A stretch of 64,000 bases of DNA from Larkinella arboricola. Lineage in GTDB: Bacteria; Bacteroidota; Bacteroidia; Cytophagales; Spirosomataceae. The stretch spans positions 186,001 to 250,000 of the forward strand of contig NZ_QLMC01000007.1 in assembly GCF_003259745.1 (NCBI RefSeq), written 5' to 3'. Made by a program: the position numbers and the translations under genes. The first letter of the stretch is position 1; each line of letters starts with the position of its first letter. Positions 1 to 8,389 of the stretch are shown here, piece after piece. The notes under the pieces were generated by a model, which saw nothing but the letters and a program-made list of their open reading frames with translations, did not search any database and had not been told where the DNA came from.

Positions 1-1
1 T

Positions 2-634
2 ACTTCCCGTATTCCGACCCGGACCAATCAGGACGACCGGTATTTTTCGGATGAGTTTCAGGCCATGCCGCTGCACGGTTTCACGAAGATGTTTGAAAAA
101 ATGGTCGATCATCCGAACATCACGCTGATGCTGAGTACGGATTTCAAAGACGTTAAAGACAGTTTGTCATACGATCAGTTGATTTATACCGGGCCGGTTG
201 ACGAGTACTTTGATCACTGTTACGGGAAACTGCCGTATCGCTCGCTGCATTTTGAGCACAAAACTCTCAACGAAGAATGGCATCAGCCGGTGGCCGTTGT
301 CAATTATCCGAATGACCACGCCTACACACGCATTACGGAATATAAACACCTGACTGGACAGGAACATCCAACCAAAACCAGCATCACGTTTGAGTATCCG
401 CAGGCCGAGGGCGACCCATATTACCCTGTGCCGATGCCAGAAAACGCGGAGTTGTACCGGAAGTATAAACAACTGGCTGATCAGCAGGATAATGTCCACT
501 TTGTAGGGCGATTGGGAACGTACCGGTATTACAACATGGACCAGGTTGTGGCTCAGGCATTGACGCTGTATAAAAAACTGGTTGGAGCCGATTCGCTGGC
601 TGATGTGGCCGCCGGAAAAACACCGAACGAATAA
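2..634 (+). CDS. glf: UDP-galactopyranose mutase, C-terminal part (cut by window start)
   Basis: Flavoenzyme that interconverts UDP-galactopyranose and UDP-galactofuranose, supplying Galf for surface polysaccharides. The reading frame is open from base 2, so the start lies outside the window; the ATG at 65 is internal. Visible family features are the RTNQDDRYF segment followed by the FQAMP..GFTKMFE block, a YTGPVDEYFD segment, and the C-terminal GRLGTYRYYNMD motif typical of the FAD-binding end of Glf proteins. The C-terminal length and the TAA stop look normal. The next gene is a Wzi-like capsule protein in the same direction, which fits a polysaccharide locus extending upstream. Family assignment is firm; the polymer made is unknown. 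Confidence 0.93.
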   Translation, partial: TSRIPTRTNQDDRYFSDEFQAMPLHGFTKMFEKMVDHPNITLMLSTDFKDVKDSLSYDQLIYTGPVDEYFDHCYGKLPYRSLHFEHKTLNEEWHQPVAVVNYPNDHAYTRITEYKHLTGQEHPTKTSITFEYPQAEGDPYYPVPMPENAELYRKYKQLADQQDNVHFVGRLGTYRYYNMDQVVAQALTLYKKLVGADSLADVAAGKTPNE

Positions 635-826
635 AATAGTAAATAAGAAGTTTTTGAATACTCATTTCTGATCGACAGATAGTATACCGGTTAAAACTGG
701 TTGAGATTTTGGCGATCATAAGTGAGTATTTCGTTTTTAGGGGCAAATTTCATTACAAATGAGATTACTTTTTTGCCTGATGGCGTCTAAACGATACCAG
801 GCTATTTAGATTTAGGCTCATTTTGT

Positions 827-2368
827 ATGAAAATACCCTTACTGCTACTGACGTTGACGGAGTTGACGCTCGGTCGAGGATACGCTTTTGGTCAGGATTC
901 GACCTGGGCGGAAACTCTCCCGAAAAAGTCGCCCGTTCAGATCTTTACGGAGTTAGGCTTATCGGGTAGTACTTCTCACCGAACTCCTTTCTGGCTCCGT
1001 ACCAATCAGTACGGTATTGTTCCCAACTCCTCGCCTTTCGTAACAGCCCGGGCCGGGATAAAGGCCCAGTACGGTGATGATAGGCCCCGATTACCTGATG
1101 CCAGGGCCGTTAAACACCGGATGATATCCTGGGGGTACGGCCTTGAAGCAGTGGCAAATCTGGCCCGAAAACCGGAGGTGCTCCTGTCCGAAGCCTATGT
1201 GAACGGAAAGCTGCGGGGGTTGGAACTGATGATAGGCCGTCGGCGGGAAATCATCGGGCTGGCGGATTCTTCTTTGGGAACCGGTTCGTATAGCTGGTCG
1301 GGCAATGCCCTGCCGATGCCTAAAATCCAGCTTTCTCTTTACGAGTACACGCCCATCGGTTTTACCCGGGGAATTGTGGCCTTTCGGGGTCTATATGCCC
1401 ACGGCTGGTTTGGTAACAAAGGCCCCGTGACGCATTCGTACCTGCACCAGAAAGCCTTGTACGGACGGCTCGGAAAACCCAACTGGCTGTTCCGATTTTA
1501 CGGTGGTTTCAACCATCAGGTCCAATGGGCGGGGCGAAGCAAGGTGATTACCGACGACGAACTGATCAAAAACGGCCGTTTTCCCGGCGGATTCACTAAC
1601 TACCTCCATGCCGTTACCGGACTATCGCTGGCGGCCAAAGGCGATGCCATCGATACGACCGAGTACAGTAAAAACGACCGCGGCAACCGTCTGGGCAATC
1701 ATTTGGGGTCGATTGATCTCGGGTTTGAGGTAAACGCCAGAGCTTTCTCATTGCTCTTCTACCGGCAAAGTATTTACGAAGACGGGTCGCTGTATTACCT
1801 CACCAACATCGCCGACGGCTTGAACGGTATTCGATACCGTAACGGGCGGGGAGCCACCCAAAACTGGCAAATCCAGTCGGCGGTGCTTGAGTTTTTATAT
1901 ACTAAAAGCCAGGGAGGGGCGACGTTCAGTTACATTGACAGAGACCGGGGAGCGGATAATTACTTTAATCATGGGCAGTACATCGACGGCTGGTCGTACC
2001 GGGGCCGAACCATTGGAACACCGTTCATCCCACCGGCCATTGATACCAACCCGGCGCTACCTCGTCCTACTACCGGTCCGTTTCCTTTTTTTACCAACAA
2101 CAATCGGCTCTGGGTCATGCACGCGGGTCTGGCGGGGCGTTTTCGGACGACCGTTTTTCAGTTGAAATGTTCCTACAGCGACAATTCCGGTACCTACCTG
2201 AAACCCTTTCCGGAAAAGACCCGGCAGTTTTCTTCCCGGCTGATGGTCCATTTTCCGGTAGCCATTTGGGGCGGTATGCAGTCGACGGTATCCTTAGCGA
2301 CCGATCGGGGTAACTTATACCCCAATAGCACGGGTTTGTACATCAGCCTGCGTAAAACATGGAACTGA
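827..2368 (+). CDS. Capsule assembly Wzi family outer-membrane protein
   Basis: Predicted outer-membrane beta-barrel of the Wzi family, which in Enterobacteria helps retain capsular polysaccharide at the surface. The 513-residue product starts with a signal peptide (hydrophobic stretch at residues 4-20, likely cleavage after AFG/Q). The mature part has alternating hydrophobic/aromatic strands, an early TPFWLRTNQYG segment and an RRREIIGLADSSLG segment, both usual in Bacteroidota members of this family, and ends in an aromatic-rich strand as barrels do. It lies 192 bp after glf in the same orientation, and the gap shows no clear terminator. Its role in capsule attachment here is inferred from family and neighbour. 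Confidence 0.8.
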   Translation: MKIPLLLLTLTELTLGRGYAFGQDSTWAETLPKKSPVQIFTELGLSGSTSHRTPFWLRTNQYGIVPNSSPFVTARAGIKAQYGDDRPRLPDARAVKHRMISWGYGLEAVANLARKPEVLLSEAYVNGKLRGLELMIGRRREIIGLADSSLGTGSYSWSGNALPMPKIQLSLYEYTPIGFTRGIVAFRGLYAHGWFGNKGPVTHSYLHQKALYGRLGKPNWLFRFYGGFNHQVQWAGRSKVITDDELIKNGRFPGGFTNYLHAVTGLSLAAKGDAIDTTEYSKNDRGNRLGNHLGSIDLGFEVNARAFSLLFYRQSIYEDGSLYYLTNIADGLNGIRYRNGRGATQNWQIQSAVLEFLYTKSQGGATFSYIDRDRGADNYFNHGQYIDGWSYRGRTIGTPFIPPAIDTNPALPRPTTGPFPFFTNNNRLWVMHAGLAGRFRTTVFQLKCSYSDNSGTYLKPFPEKTRQFSSRLMVHFPVAIWGGMQSTVSLATDRGNLYPNSTGLYISLRKTWN

Positions 2369-2653
2369 TCAAATAAGGCCATGAAGGTCAATCTGATCCA
2401 GATAGTGTTCTAAAGGACTTTTCTGATTACAGGGACCGTTCTGCGTACGAATGGAAAGCAAATCCCGCAGTTCATGACCGCCTTTGTAGTATTTGCTCTG
2501 GCTGTAATAAGCTTCCACGAAAAAATTACCGACCGAATACAGACTGACTGTATACGGTGGCGATTCGCGGTTTAATAAATGCTGCCCATGCCGCCGAAGC
2601 AGGTCGGCTTTCTGGGGTAAGGGAAGCTGGTTGTATTCTGGTTGGGTTAACAT
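2369..2653 (-). CDS. Small conserved hypothetical protein
   Basis: I do not recognise a characterised family. The product is 94 residues from the ATG at 2653; a GTG at 2662 would add three residues. It is soluble, with no signal peptide or membrane segment, and rich in Leu, Tyr and Gln. Its pattern (NQLPLPQKADLL, then VSLYSVGNFFVEAYY, then LEHYLDQIDL near the end) resembles a type of short protein I associate with Cytophagales genomes that lacks a known function. Its stop codon immediately follows the stop of the convergent Wzi-like gene with no bases between. The protein-like composition supports a real gene. Confidence 0.6.
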   Translation of the reverse strand: MLTQPEYNQLPLPQKADLLRRHGQHLLNRESPPYTVSLYSVGNFFVEAYYSQSKYYKGGHELRDLLSIRTQNGPCNQKSPLEHYLDQIDLHGLI

Positions 2654-2831
2654 AAGCTGCACTGTCAGAAGGCAAATCCTTCTTTAAATTGGACGCAGTT
2701 TACGGGTCAGCCGCCAGAAAAAAACGGAATCGACGGGAATAAAATGCCGAATTTAGCTAGCGGCATCACTAAGTAGCTTTGTCTGTTATTTAGTAACAAT
2801 TGCGTTATGAAATACAGCAACCAGTAACACT

Positions 2832-3662
2832 TCATGTGTGGTTGTTCCCCTTGCCGTTTTCCCGTCTGCGCGGTTTGCTGACATCCATCAGGTAATTCTG
2901 TAACTTTTCTTCCAGCTCCGCCGAGGAGATATTGGCGTACAGTTCGCCGTCAATGGCGAGCGAAATGCGTCCGGTTTCTTCAGAAATGGCGATTGCGGCT
3001 GCGTCGGTTACTTCGGTGATTCCGATGGCGGCCCGGTGCCGGAAGCCGGTTGAGGTCAGCATCTCATCGTTCTCCGAAATGGGCAGAATGCAGCGGGCGG
3101 CCCGAATCCGATCGTCGCTGATAATCACGGCACCGTCGCGCAGAGGACTGTATTGTCCGGCAATTGACAATAGCAAACGCTTCGAAACCACGGCGTCCAA
3201 CGAGTCGCCGGTTTGAATGAACTTATCCAGATCATCGTTTTTACTGACCACCATCAGGCCCCCGGTAAATTCTGACGACATGGATTTGCAGGCATCCACG
3301 ATGGGTTTAAGTGGGGTCGCCGGCTCGGAAACGGCAGGGGGCCGAAACCAGCGCAGGAAGAAACGGCTGTTGGCAATGTTGGTCGATTTGCCGATAATGA
3401 GCAAAAACCGTCGGATTTCCTGCTGGAATATAATAATCAGCGCCAGCGCACCGACGCTGATGAAATAACCCAGGAGGGTCGTCAGCAACTCCAGACCAAC
3501 GGCTTTGGCCACCAGATAAAGCAGGTAAATCAGTAAGTAACCCAGAAAAATCCGGCTGGCGATGGTACCTTTTACCAAATAATAAATCTGATACAGCAGA
3601 AAAGCCAGCAGCAAAACGTCCAGCAAATCCACCCATTCGATATCGAGAAAACCAATTTTCAT
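2832..3662 (-). CDS. cdaA: Diadenylate cyclase CdaA (c-di-AMP synthase)
   Basis: Membrane diadenylate cyclase that condenses two ATP to cyclic di-AMP, a messenger linked to osmotic and cell-wall control. The 276-residue product has three N-terminal membrane helices (about 10-30, 37-56, 60-80), a short linker, then a DAC (DisA_N) domain at about 115-265. The hallmark DGA motif is at 176-178 and RHR at 208-210, both intact, so activity is expected. It follows folP by 29 bp on the same strand; folP-cdaA adjacency replaces the cdaA-cdaR-glmM order of Firmicutes, and no CdaR-like regulator is seen. The basic tail (RKRRENGKGN-like) is unremarkable. Confidence 0.95.
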   Translation of the reverse strand: MKIGFLDIEWVDLLDVLLLAFLLYQIYYLVKGTIASRIFLGYLLIYLLYLVAKAVGLELLTTLLGYFISVGALALIIIFQQEIRRFLLIIGKSTNIANSRFFLRWFRPPAVSEPATPLKPIVDACKSMSSEFTGGLMVVSKNDDLDKFIQTGDSLDAVVSKRLLLSIAGQYSPLRDGAVIISDDRIRAARCILPISENDEMLTSTGFRHRAAIGITEVTDAAAIAISEETGRISLAIDGELYANISSAELEEKLQNYLMDVSKPRRRENGKGNNHT

Positions 3663-3691
3663 AACAGAGATTCAGGGTTATCTTGTCGGTT

Positions 3692-4540
3692 TCAAGCAGC
3701 CTGTTGACAACTTGTAACCAGTTTAATGGCTTCAACGGCTTCACGAACATCGTGTACCCGTAAAATGTCGGCCCCTTTCGCCAGGGCGAGCGTATTCAAT
3801 ACCGTCGTACCGTTCAGCGCTTCTTCGGGCTGCACGTTCAGCGTCCGCCAGATGGTGGATTTGCGCGACAGCCCAACCAGCAGGGGCGCATCGAAGGTCT
3901 GAAAGGCTTCCAGTTGGTTCAGAAGCTGGAAATTCTGCCGGGGTGTCTTGGCAAATCCAAAGCCGGGATCAATCAGCACGTCGGCCTGGCCCAGTGCCCG
4001 AAGCTGGGTCAATTGTTCCTGAAGTTCCCCTAAGACGTCTGGCACCAAATCCCGGTAGTGGCTGTGTTGCGCCATGGTCTGGGGCGTTCCGCGCATGTGC
4101 ATCAGGACGTACGGCACCCGCAGTCGTGCGACGGTTTCGAACATGCGTGCATCGAGCGTACCGCCCGACACATCGTTGACCAGCACGGCCCCCGCTTCGA
4201 CGGCCTGACGCGCCACCGACGCCCGGAAGGTGTCCACGGAAATCCAGACCGCCGGAATGGCTCGGGTAAGGGCTTCGATGACCGGCAAAACCCGGTCGGC
4301 TTCCTCCTGCGGGCTAATGTCGGCGGCTCCCGGGCGGGTTGAATAACCGCCAATATCAATCAGCAGCGCACCTTCAGATTGCATCGCGGCTGCCCGTTCA
4401 ACCGCCTGATCGACAGAAGGTAAACGGCTTCCTGCAAAGAAGGAATCCGTCGTACTGTTTAGTATTCCCATCACAACCGGCGTGGTCAAATCCAGAACAT
4501 TTCCCCGCAGGTTGAGCGTTTTTTTCGTAACTTTCGGCAT
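3692..4540 (-). CDS. folP: Dihydropteroate synthase
   Basis: Condenses 6-hydroxymethyl-dihydropterin pyrophosphate with p-aminobenzoate in folate synthesis; target of sulfonamides. The 282-residue TIM-barrel protein has the two diagnostic motifs: GILNSTTDSFFAGS (pterin pyrophosphate loop, near residue 25) and DIGGYSTRPGA (near residue 62). DPGFGFAKT and the GLSRKS loop near the C-terminus are also present. The length is normal for bacterial FolP. It is the first gene of a two-gene unit with cdaA and is divergent from the DUF1599 gene, with about 100 bp between the starts that must hold both promoters. Confidence 0.96.
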   Translation of the reverse strand: MPKVTKKTLNLRGNVLDLTTPVVMGILNSTTDSFFAGSRLPSVDQAVERAAAMQSEGALLIDIGGYSTRPGAADISPQEEADRVLPVIEALTRAIPAVWISVDTFRASVARQAVEAGAVLVNDVSGGTLDARMFETVARLRVPYVLMHMRGTPQTMAQHSHYRDLVPDVLGELQEQLTQLRALGQADVLIDPGFGFAKTPRQNFQLLNQLEAFQTFDAPLLVGLSRKSTIWRTLNVQPEEALNGTTVLNTLALAKGADILRVHDVREAVEAIKLVTSCQQAA

Positions 4541-4643
4541 GAAATTAGTGGGTAATCTCCGGTTTCCGTTCTTCGGTTATCGGTCAGTATGCCGCAAAAA
4601 ACGGTGACACCTGCTGATGACTGCTCACTGAAGAATCCAACGT

Positions 4644-5201
4644 ATGTCGCAAACCGAAGCTCAATATCGGCAAGTCATTCAACTCTGCAAAGAGGTTTTC
4701 CAGAAAAAGAATAAAGACTACGGTACGGCCTGGCGCATTCTGCGGCTGCCCTCCATCACCGACCAGATTTTTATCAAAGCCCAGCGAATCCGAACCTTGC
4801 AGGAGCGCGGGACACACCGGGTGGAAGAAGGCGTGGTGCCCGAATTTATGGGCATCATCAACTACTGCGTGATGGCTCTGATTCAACTGGAACTGGCCGG
4901 TAACGACCAACTGGAGTTTTCGGACCAGGAACTAACGGACCTCTATGATCGTCAGGTAAACAACGTGATGGCGCTGCTGTTTGCCAAAAACCACGATTAC
5001 GGCGAAGCCTGGCGGGATATGCGGGTTAGCTCCATGACCGACATCATCCTGATGAAACTCCTGCGCACGAAGCAGATCGAAGACAACCAGGGCAAAACCC
5101 TGATTTCGGAAGGCGTCGATGCGAATTATATGGATATGATTAATTATGCCGTATTCTGCCTGATTAAACTGGGCGTAGTAGAAACCTCTGTACCTCAATG
5201 A
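4644..5201 (+). CDS. DUF1599 domain protein (two tandem copies)
   Basis: Function unknown. The 185-residue soluble protein is an internal duplication: residues about 10-90 and 105-180 each carry the pattern K-N-x-DYG-x-AWR, followed by an R/S-S-x-TD block and a M-x-x-INY segment. Each copy resembles the DUF1599 (nucleotide modification associated domain 1) family; the acidic and Asn residues hint at an all-alpha nucleotide-binding fold, which is inference. The stop overlaps the start of the next gene as ATGA at 5198-5201, implying translational coupling with the DoxX/MauE-like membrane protein. I associate this gene order with many Bacteroidota. Confidence 0.85.
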   Translation: MSQTEAQYRQVIQLCKEVFQKKNKDYGTAWRILRLPSITDQIFIKAQRIRTLQERGTHRVEEGVVPEFMGIINYCVMALIQLELAGNDQLEFSDQELTDLYDRQVNNVMALLFAKNHDYGEAWRDMRVSSMTDIILMKLLRTKQIEDNQGKTLISEGVDANYMDMINYAVFCLIKLGVVETSVPQ

Positions 5202-6346
5202 ATCCTATAAAAACCCGTGCCGTTCCTGCCCGGACGACGGCCACCTGGCAACGCGTCATCGCGCAGATTGCCCGTTTTGTCGTTGGTGTCATTTTTATTT
5301 TTTCGGGTTTGATTAAAATCAATGACCCGGTTGGCACCCAGATTAAACTGACCGAATATTTCGAAGTGTTTGCGCTCGATGTGCCGTCGATGGCGGGCTT
5401 TTTTCACGGCCTGATTCCGTATACGTTAATCCTGTCGGTATTTTTCTGCGCGGCTGAAGTGGTGCTGGGCGTGGCCCTGCTGCTGTCGTACCGCATCCGG
5501 CTTACTTCCTGGATTCTGCTGGCGCTGATCGTCTTTTTTACTTTCCTGACGTTCTACTCGGCTTATTTCAATAAAGTGACCGACTGCGGTTGTTTTGGCG
5601 ACGCCATTAAGCTGAAACCGTGGACATCCTTTAGCAAGGATATTTTCCTGCTGGTTCTGATTCTGGTTATTATCTGGCAACGGCGTGTGTTTCGCAACCT
5701 GCGCACCGGCTTTCTGGTCGGGCTGGCTACGGTCGCTTCCGTCGCGTTGGGGGTATATGCCATTCAGCACCTGCCTCCGCTTGATTTGCTGCCTTACGCC
5801 GTTGGCAAAAGCATTCCGGCGCAGATGCAACCCTCCGAGCCATTACGGTTTGCCTACGTGCTGACCAAGGATGGTAAAGACTACGAGTTTGAAAAATACC
5901 CGACCGACACCACCTATAAATTTAAGGAAATGGTGTTGATGAACGAATCGGCCAAACCCAAGATTACCGACTACCGGGTCTGGAACGACGAAGGCGACTT
6001 TACGCAGGCGACGTTTGAGGGCAATAAACTGATGCTGATTATCCGGGATATTCACGACCTGAGCATCGGCGACATGCCCGCCATCCGGAAATTGATGAAA
6101 GGGGTGGAAGACAACAACGTGATGCCCATGATTCTAACGTCGGTCAGCGATGAGCAAATCAATGCTTTTCGGCACGAATACCAGCTTGCGGTTCCGGTCT
6201 ACAAGGCCGACGCGACGGTATTAAAAACCATCGTGCGTTCCAATCCGGGCCTGTGGCTGATCAGCAACGGCGTGGTGCGCGGCAAGTGGCATCATACCGA
6301 TACGCCAGCGCCCGAAACCGTGCTGTCTCTACTGCCCAAAAAATAA
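5198..6346 (+). CDS. DoxX/MauE-like membrane protein with thioredoxin-like tail (BT_3928 type)
   Basis: A 382-residue inner-membrane protein. The N-terminal half has four or five hydrophobic helices (about 20-40, 65-90, 95-115, 145-160, 170-190) of the DoxX/MauE type, with the characteristic DCGCFGD cysteine motif near residue 130 just after a helix; MauE-like proteins are tied to disulfide or quinone redox chemistry. The C-terminal 180 residues are soluble and resemble a thioredoxin-like fold without a CXXC. It is translationally coupled to the DUF1599 gene and followed 24 bp later by aroK. The exact role is unknown; a redox/maturation function is inference. Confidence 0.8.
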   Translation: MNPIKTRAVPARTTATWQRVIAQIARFVVGVIFIFSGLIKINDPVGTQIKLTEYFEVFALDVPSMAGFFHGLIPYTLILSVFFCAAEVVLGVALLLSYRIRLTSWILLALIVFFTFLTFYSAYFNKVTDCGCFGDAIKLKPWTSFSKDIFLLVLILVIIWQRRVFRNLRTGFLVGLATVASVALGVYAIQHLPPLDLLPYAVGKSIPAQMQPSEPLRFAYVLTKDGKDYEFEKYPTDTTYKFKEMVLMNESAKPKITDYRVWNDEGDFTQATFEGNKLMLIIRDIHDLSIGDMPAIRKLMKGVEDNNVMPMILTSVSDEQINAFRHEYQLAVPVYKADATVLKTIVRSNPGLWLISNGVVRGKWHHTDTPAPETVLSLLPKK

Positions 6347-6370
6347 GTGGTTGTCTTTCCGGTTCGTTAA

Positions 6371-6886
6371 ATGAAAAATATTTTTTTGGTCGGAATGCCG
6401 TCTTCCGGGAAATCAACGCTTGGAAAACGGCTGGCCCGGCAATTGGGGTATCGCTTTGTGGATACCGACAAGCTCGTCATTCAGCAGGAGGGAGGACGGA
6501 GTATCAACGACATTTTCCGGACCAACGGGGAAACCTATTTCCGGGAAGTTGAAAACCGGGTATTGCGCACCATCCAGCCCGACAGTCGGCTCGTGGTGGC
6601 TACGGGGGGCGGTATGCCGTGTTTTCACGACAATATGGCGTACATCAAAACGGCCGGATTCAGCATTTTTCTGGATGTTTCGCCGGAGCAATTGCTCGAG
6701 CGGATGCAGCGTCATAGCCAGGATGATCGTCCGCTTTTCAAGCGTCAGGACCCCACATTGCTGGAAAATCTCCGGCAGAAATACACCGATCGCCGGAATT
6801 TTTACCTTCAGGCCGACCTAACGGTATCCGGCGAAACGGCGGTGGAAGAACTGGGCCGGCAGATTGAGCCTTATCTACAGTCCTGA
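6371..6886 (+). CDS. aroK: Shikimate kinase
   Basis: Phosphorylates shikimate to shikimate-3-phosphate in aromatic amino acid synthesis. The 171-residue product is the usual size. It shows the Walker A loop GMPSSGKST (residues 8-16), the substrate DTD motif (about residues 33-35), the GGG substrate-binding triplet in ATGGGMP (about 79-85), and the lid region with RHSQDDRPLF. All key residues look intact. It probably lies in one transcription unit with the DUF1599 and DoxX-like genes upstream (gap 24 bp); no terminator is visible before the efflux operon about 120 bp downstream. Confidence 0.95.
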   Translation: MKNIFLVGMPSSGKSTLGKRLARQLGYRFVDTDKLVIQQEGGRSINDIFRTNGETYFREVENRVLRTIQPDSRLVVATGGGMPCFHDNMAYIKTAGFSIFLDVSPEQLLERMQRHSQDDRPLFKRQDPTLLENLRQKYTDRRNFYLQADLTVSGETAVEELGRQIEPYLQS

Positions 6887-7006
6887 ACTATATTCGGATA
6901 ATTTATAATCTTTCAGGGGTGGTGGAACCATTTGAAAGAATCATTGTGTATTCTATACAGTTTGCTTTCCTCATGCCCCTTTAAAGGCAAACTGAGCCGT
7001 ATATTC

Positions 7007-8350
7007 ATGAAAAAGTACCTGATTGCCTGGCTGCTCTCTCTCGGGCCCTTATTATCCTATTCGCAACAAGCTGCTGACTCGACACTACGACAGGCCACAT
7101 TAGAAAGTTGTATTCAATATGCACTTCAGCACCAGCCTGTTATCAAACAATCGGAGCTTGACAAGCTGATTGCCGAACGAACAATCCGCTCCGCGCTGTC
7201 GAACTGGCTGCCGCAGATTTCGGGCGCCTACAACATTCAGCATTACCTTAAATTACCCATTTCGCTACTCCCTAATTTCAGTAATCCCTCTTCGCCGGAG
7301 CGTGTTCCGGTAACCACGGGTTTAGCAAATTTGTCGAACATTCAGTTTACGCTGAACCAGAATATTTTTAACCGCGATGCCTTGCTTGCCAGCCGTACCG
7401 CCGATACATACCGTCGGCAGGCCAGCCAGAGTCTGGTCGATAACCAGATTGATGTAACCGTCAATGTGAGCAAAGCGTTTTATGATCTGATTCTGACCCA
7501 GAAACAGGTGGATATTCTGGACAGCGACATCCTTCGGCTGGAGCGAAGCTTACAGGACGCGACCAACCAGTACAAGAGCGGTATTGTCGACCGGACCGAC
7601 TACAAACGGGCGGCTATTGCCCTGAACAACTCCCGCGCGCAACGCAAACAGGCGCAGGAGCAAATCAACGGTAAGGCGCAGTACCTCAAACAGTTGATGG
7701 GCTATCCGCCCAAGGCTGAACTGCAACTGACGTACGATACGCTGCAACTTGCCAACGAAATTTATATCGATACCACTCAACTGATCCGTCCCGAAAACCG
7801 GATTGAGTTTCAGTTGCTCCAGACGCAGCAGGATTTGCTGAAAGCCAATCTCCAGTACAATCGGTGGGCGTACCTGCCGTCGGTTTCGGCACTGGCCAAC
7901 TACAACTTCGTGTTCCAGAACAACGAGTTTGCCCGGTTGTACAGCCGAAATTTCCCCAATTCGCTCGTCGGACTTTCGATTGCCCTGCCGATTTTCCAGG
8001 GCGGTCGGCGTGTGCAGGAAACCCGGATTGCGGAACTTCGGCTGGAACGTTCGCGGTGGGATTTAACCAATCTGACCAATGCGGTCAATACGGAATACCA
8101 GCAGGCGTTGGCGAATTACAAAGGCAATCTGGCCAATTACCGGGCTTTGCAGGAAAATCTGGACCTGGCAACCGATGTCTACCGGGTTATCCAGTTGCAA
8201 TACCGTTCCGGCGTTCGCACCTATCTGGATGTCATCATCGCCCAGAACGATCTTCGGGCTACCCAACTAACGTATTTCAACGCGCTCTATCAGGTACTGG
8301 TCAGCAAGCTGGACGTTCAGCGGGCGCTCGGAACCGTACCGACTTATTAA
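7007..8350 (+). CDS. TolC family outer-membrane efflux channel
   Basis: Outer-membrane/periplasmic tunnel component of a tripartite RND pump. I place the start at the ATG at 7007, giving a clean signal peptide (MKKYLIAWLLSLGPLL, cleavage near YSQQ); the open frame extends upstream to a TTG at 6932, but that would bury the signal. The mature protein is alpha-helical and shows the internal duplication of TolC proteins: two long coiled regions with DxYKRAAIAL-type and Y-R-S-G-V-R-T-Y-L-D repeats, and the typical N-terminal LESCIQYALQHQP. It is followed at 8390 and 9572 by the adaptor and permease. Confidence 0.93.
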   Translation: MKKYLIAWLLSLGPLLSYSQQAADSTLRQATLESCIQYALQHQPVIKQSELDKLIAERTIRSALSNWLPQISGAYNIQHYLKLPISLLPNFSNPSSPERVPVTTGLANLSNIQFTLNQNIFNRDALLASRTADTYRRQASQSLVDNQIDVTVNVSKAFYDLILTQKQVDILDSDILRLERSLQDATNQYKSGIVDRTDYKRAAIALNNSRAQRKQAQEQINGKAQYLKQLMGYPPKAELQLTYDTLQLANEIYIDTTQLIRPENRIEFQLLQTQQDLLKANLQYNRWAYLPSVSALANYNFVFQNNEFARLYSRNFPNSLVGLSIALPIFQGGRRVQETRIAELRLERSRWDLTNLTNAVNTEYQQALANYKGNLANYRALQENLDLATDVYRVIQLQYRSGVRTYLDVIIAQNDLRATQLTYFNALYQVLVSKLDVQRALGTVPTY

Positions 8351-8389
8351 GGACAAATCATGCAAGTTATTTTTTACCCAAAATCTCCA

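Noticed and set aside
2774-2781. TAGCTTTG promoter-like box on the plus strand
   Set aside because: It points away from both neighbouring minus-strand genes, with no plus-strand gene downstream; likely chance.
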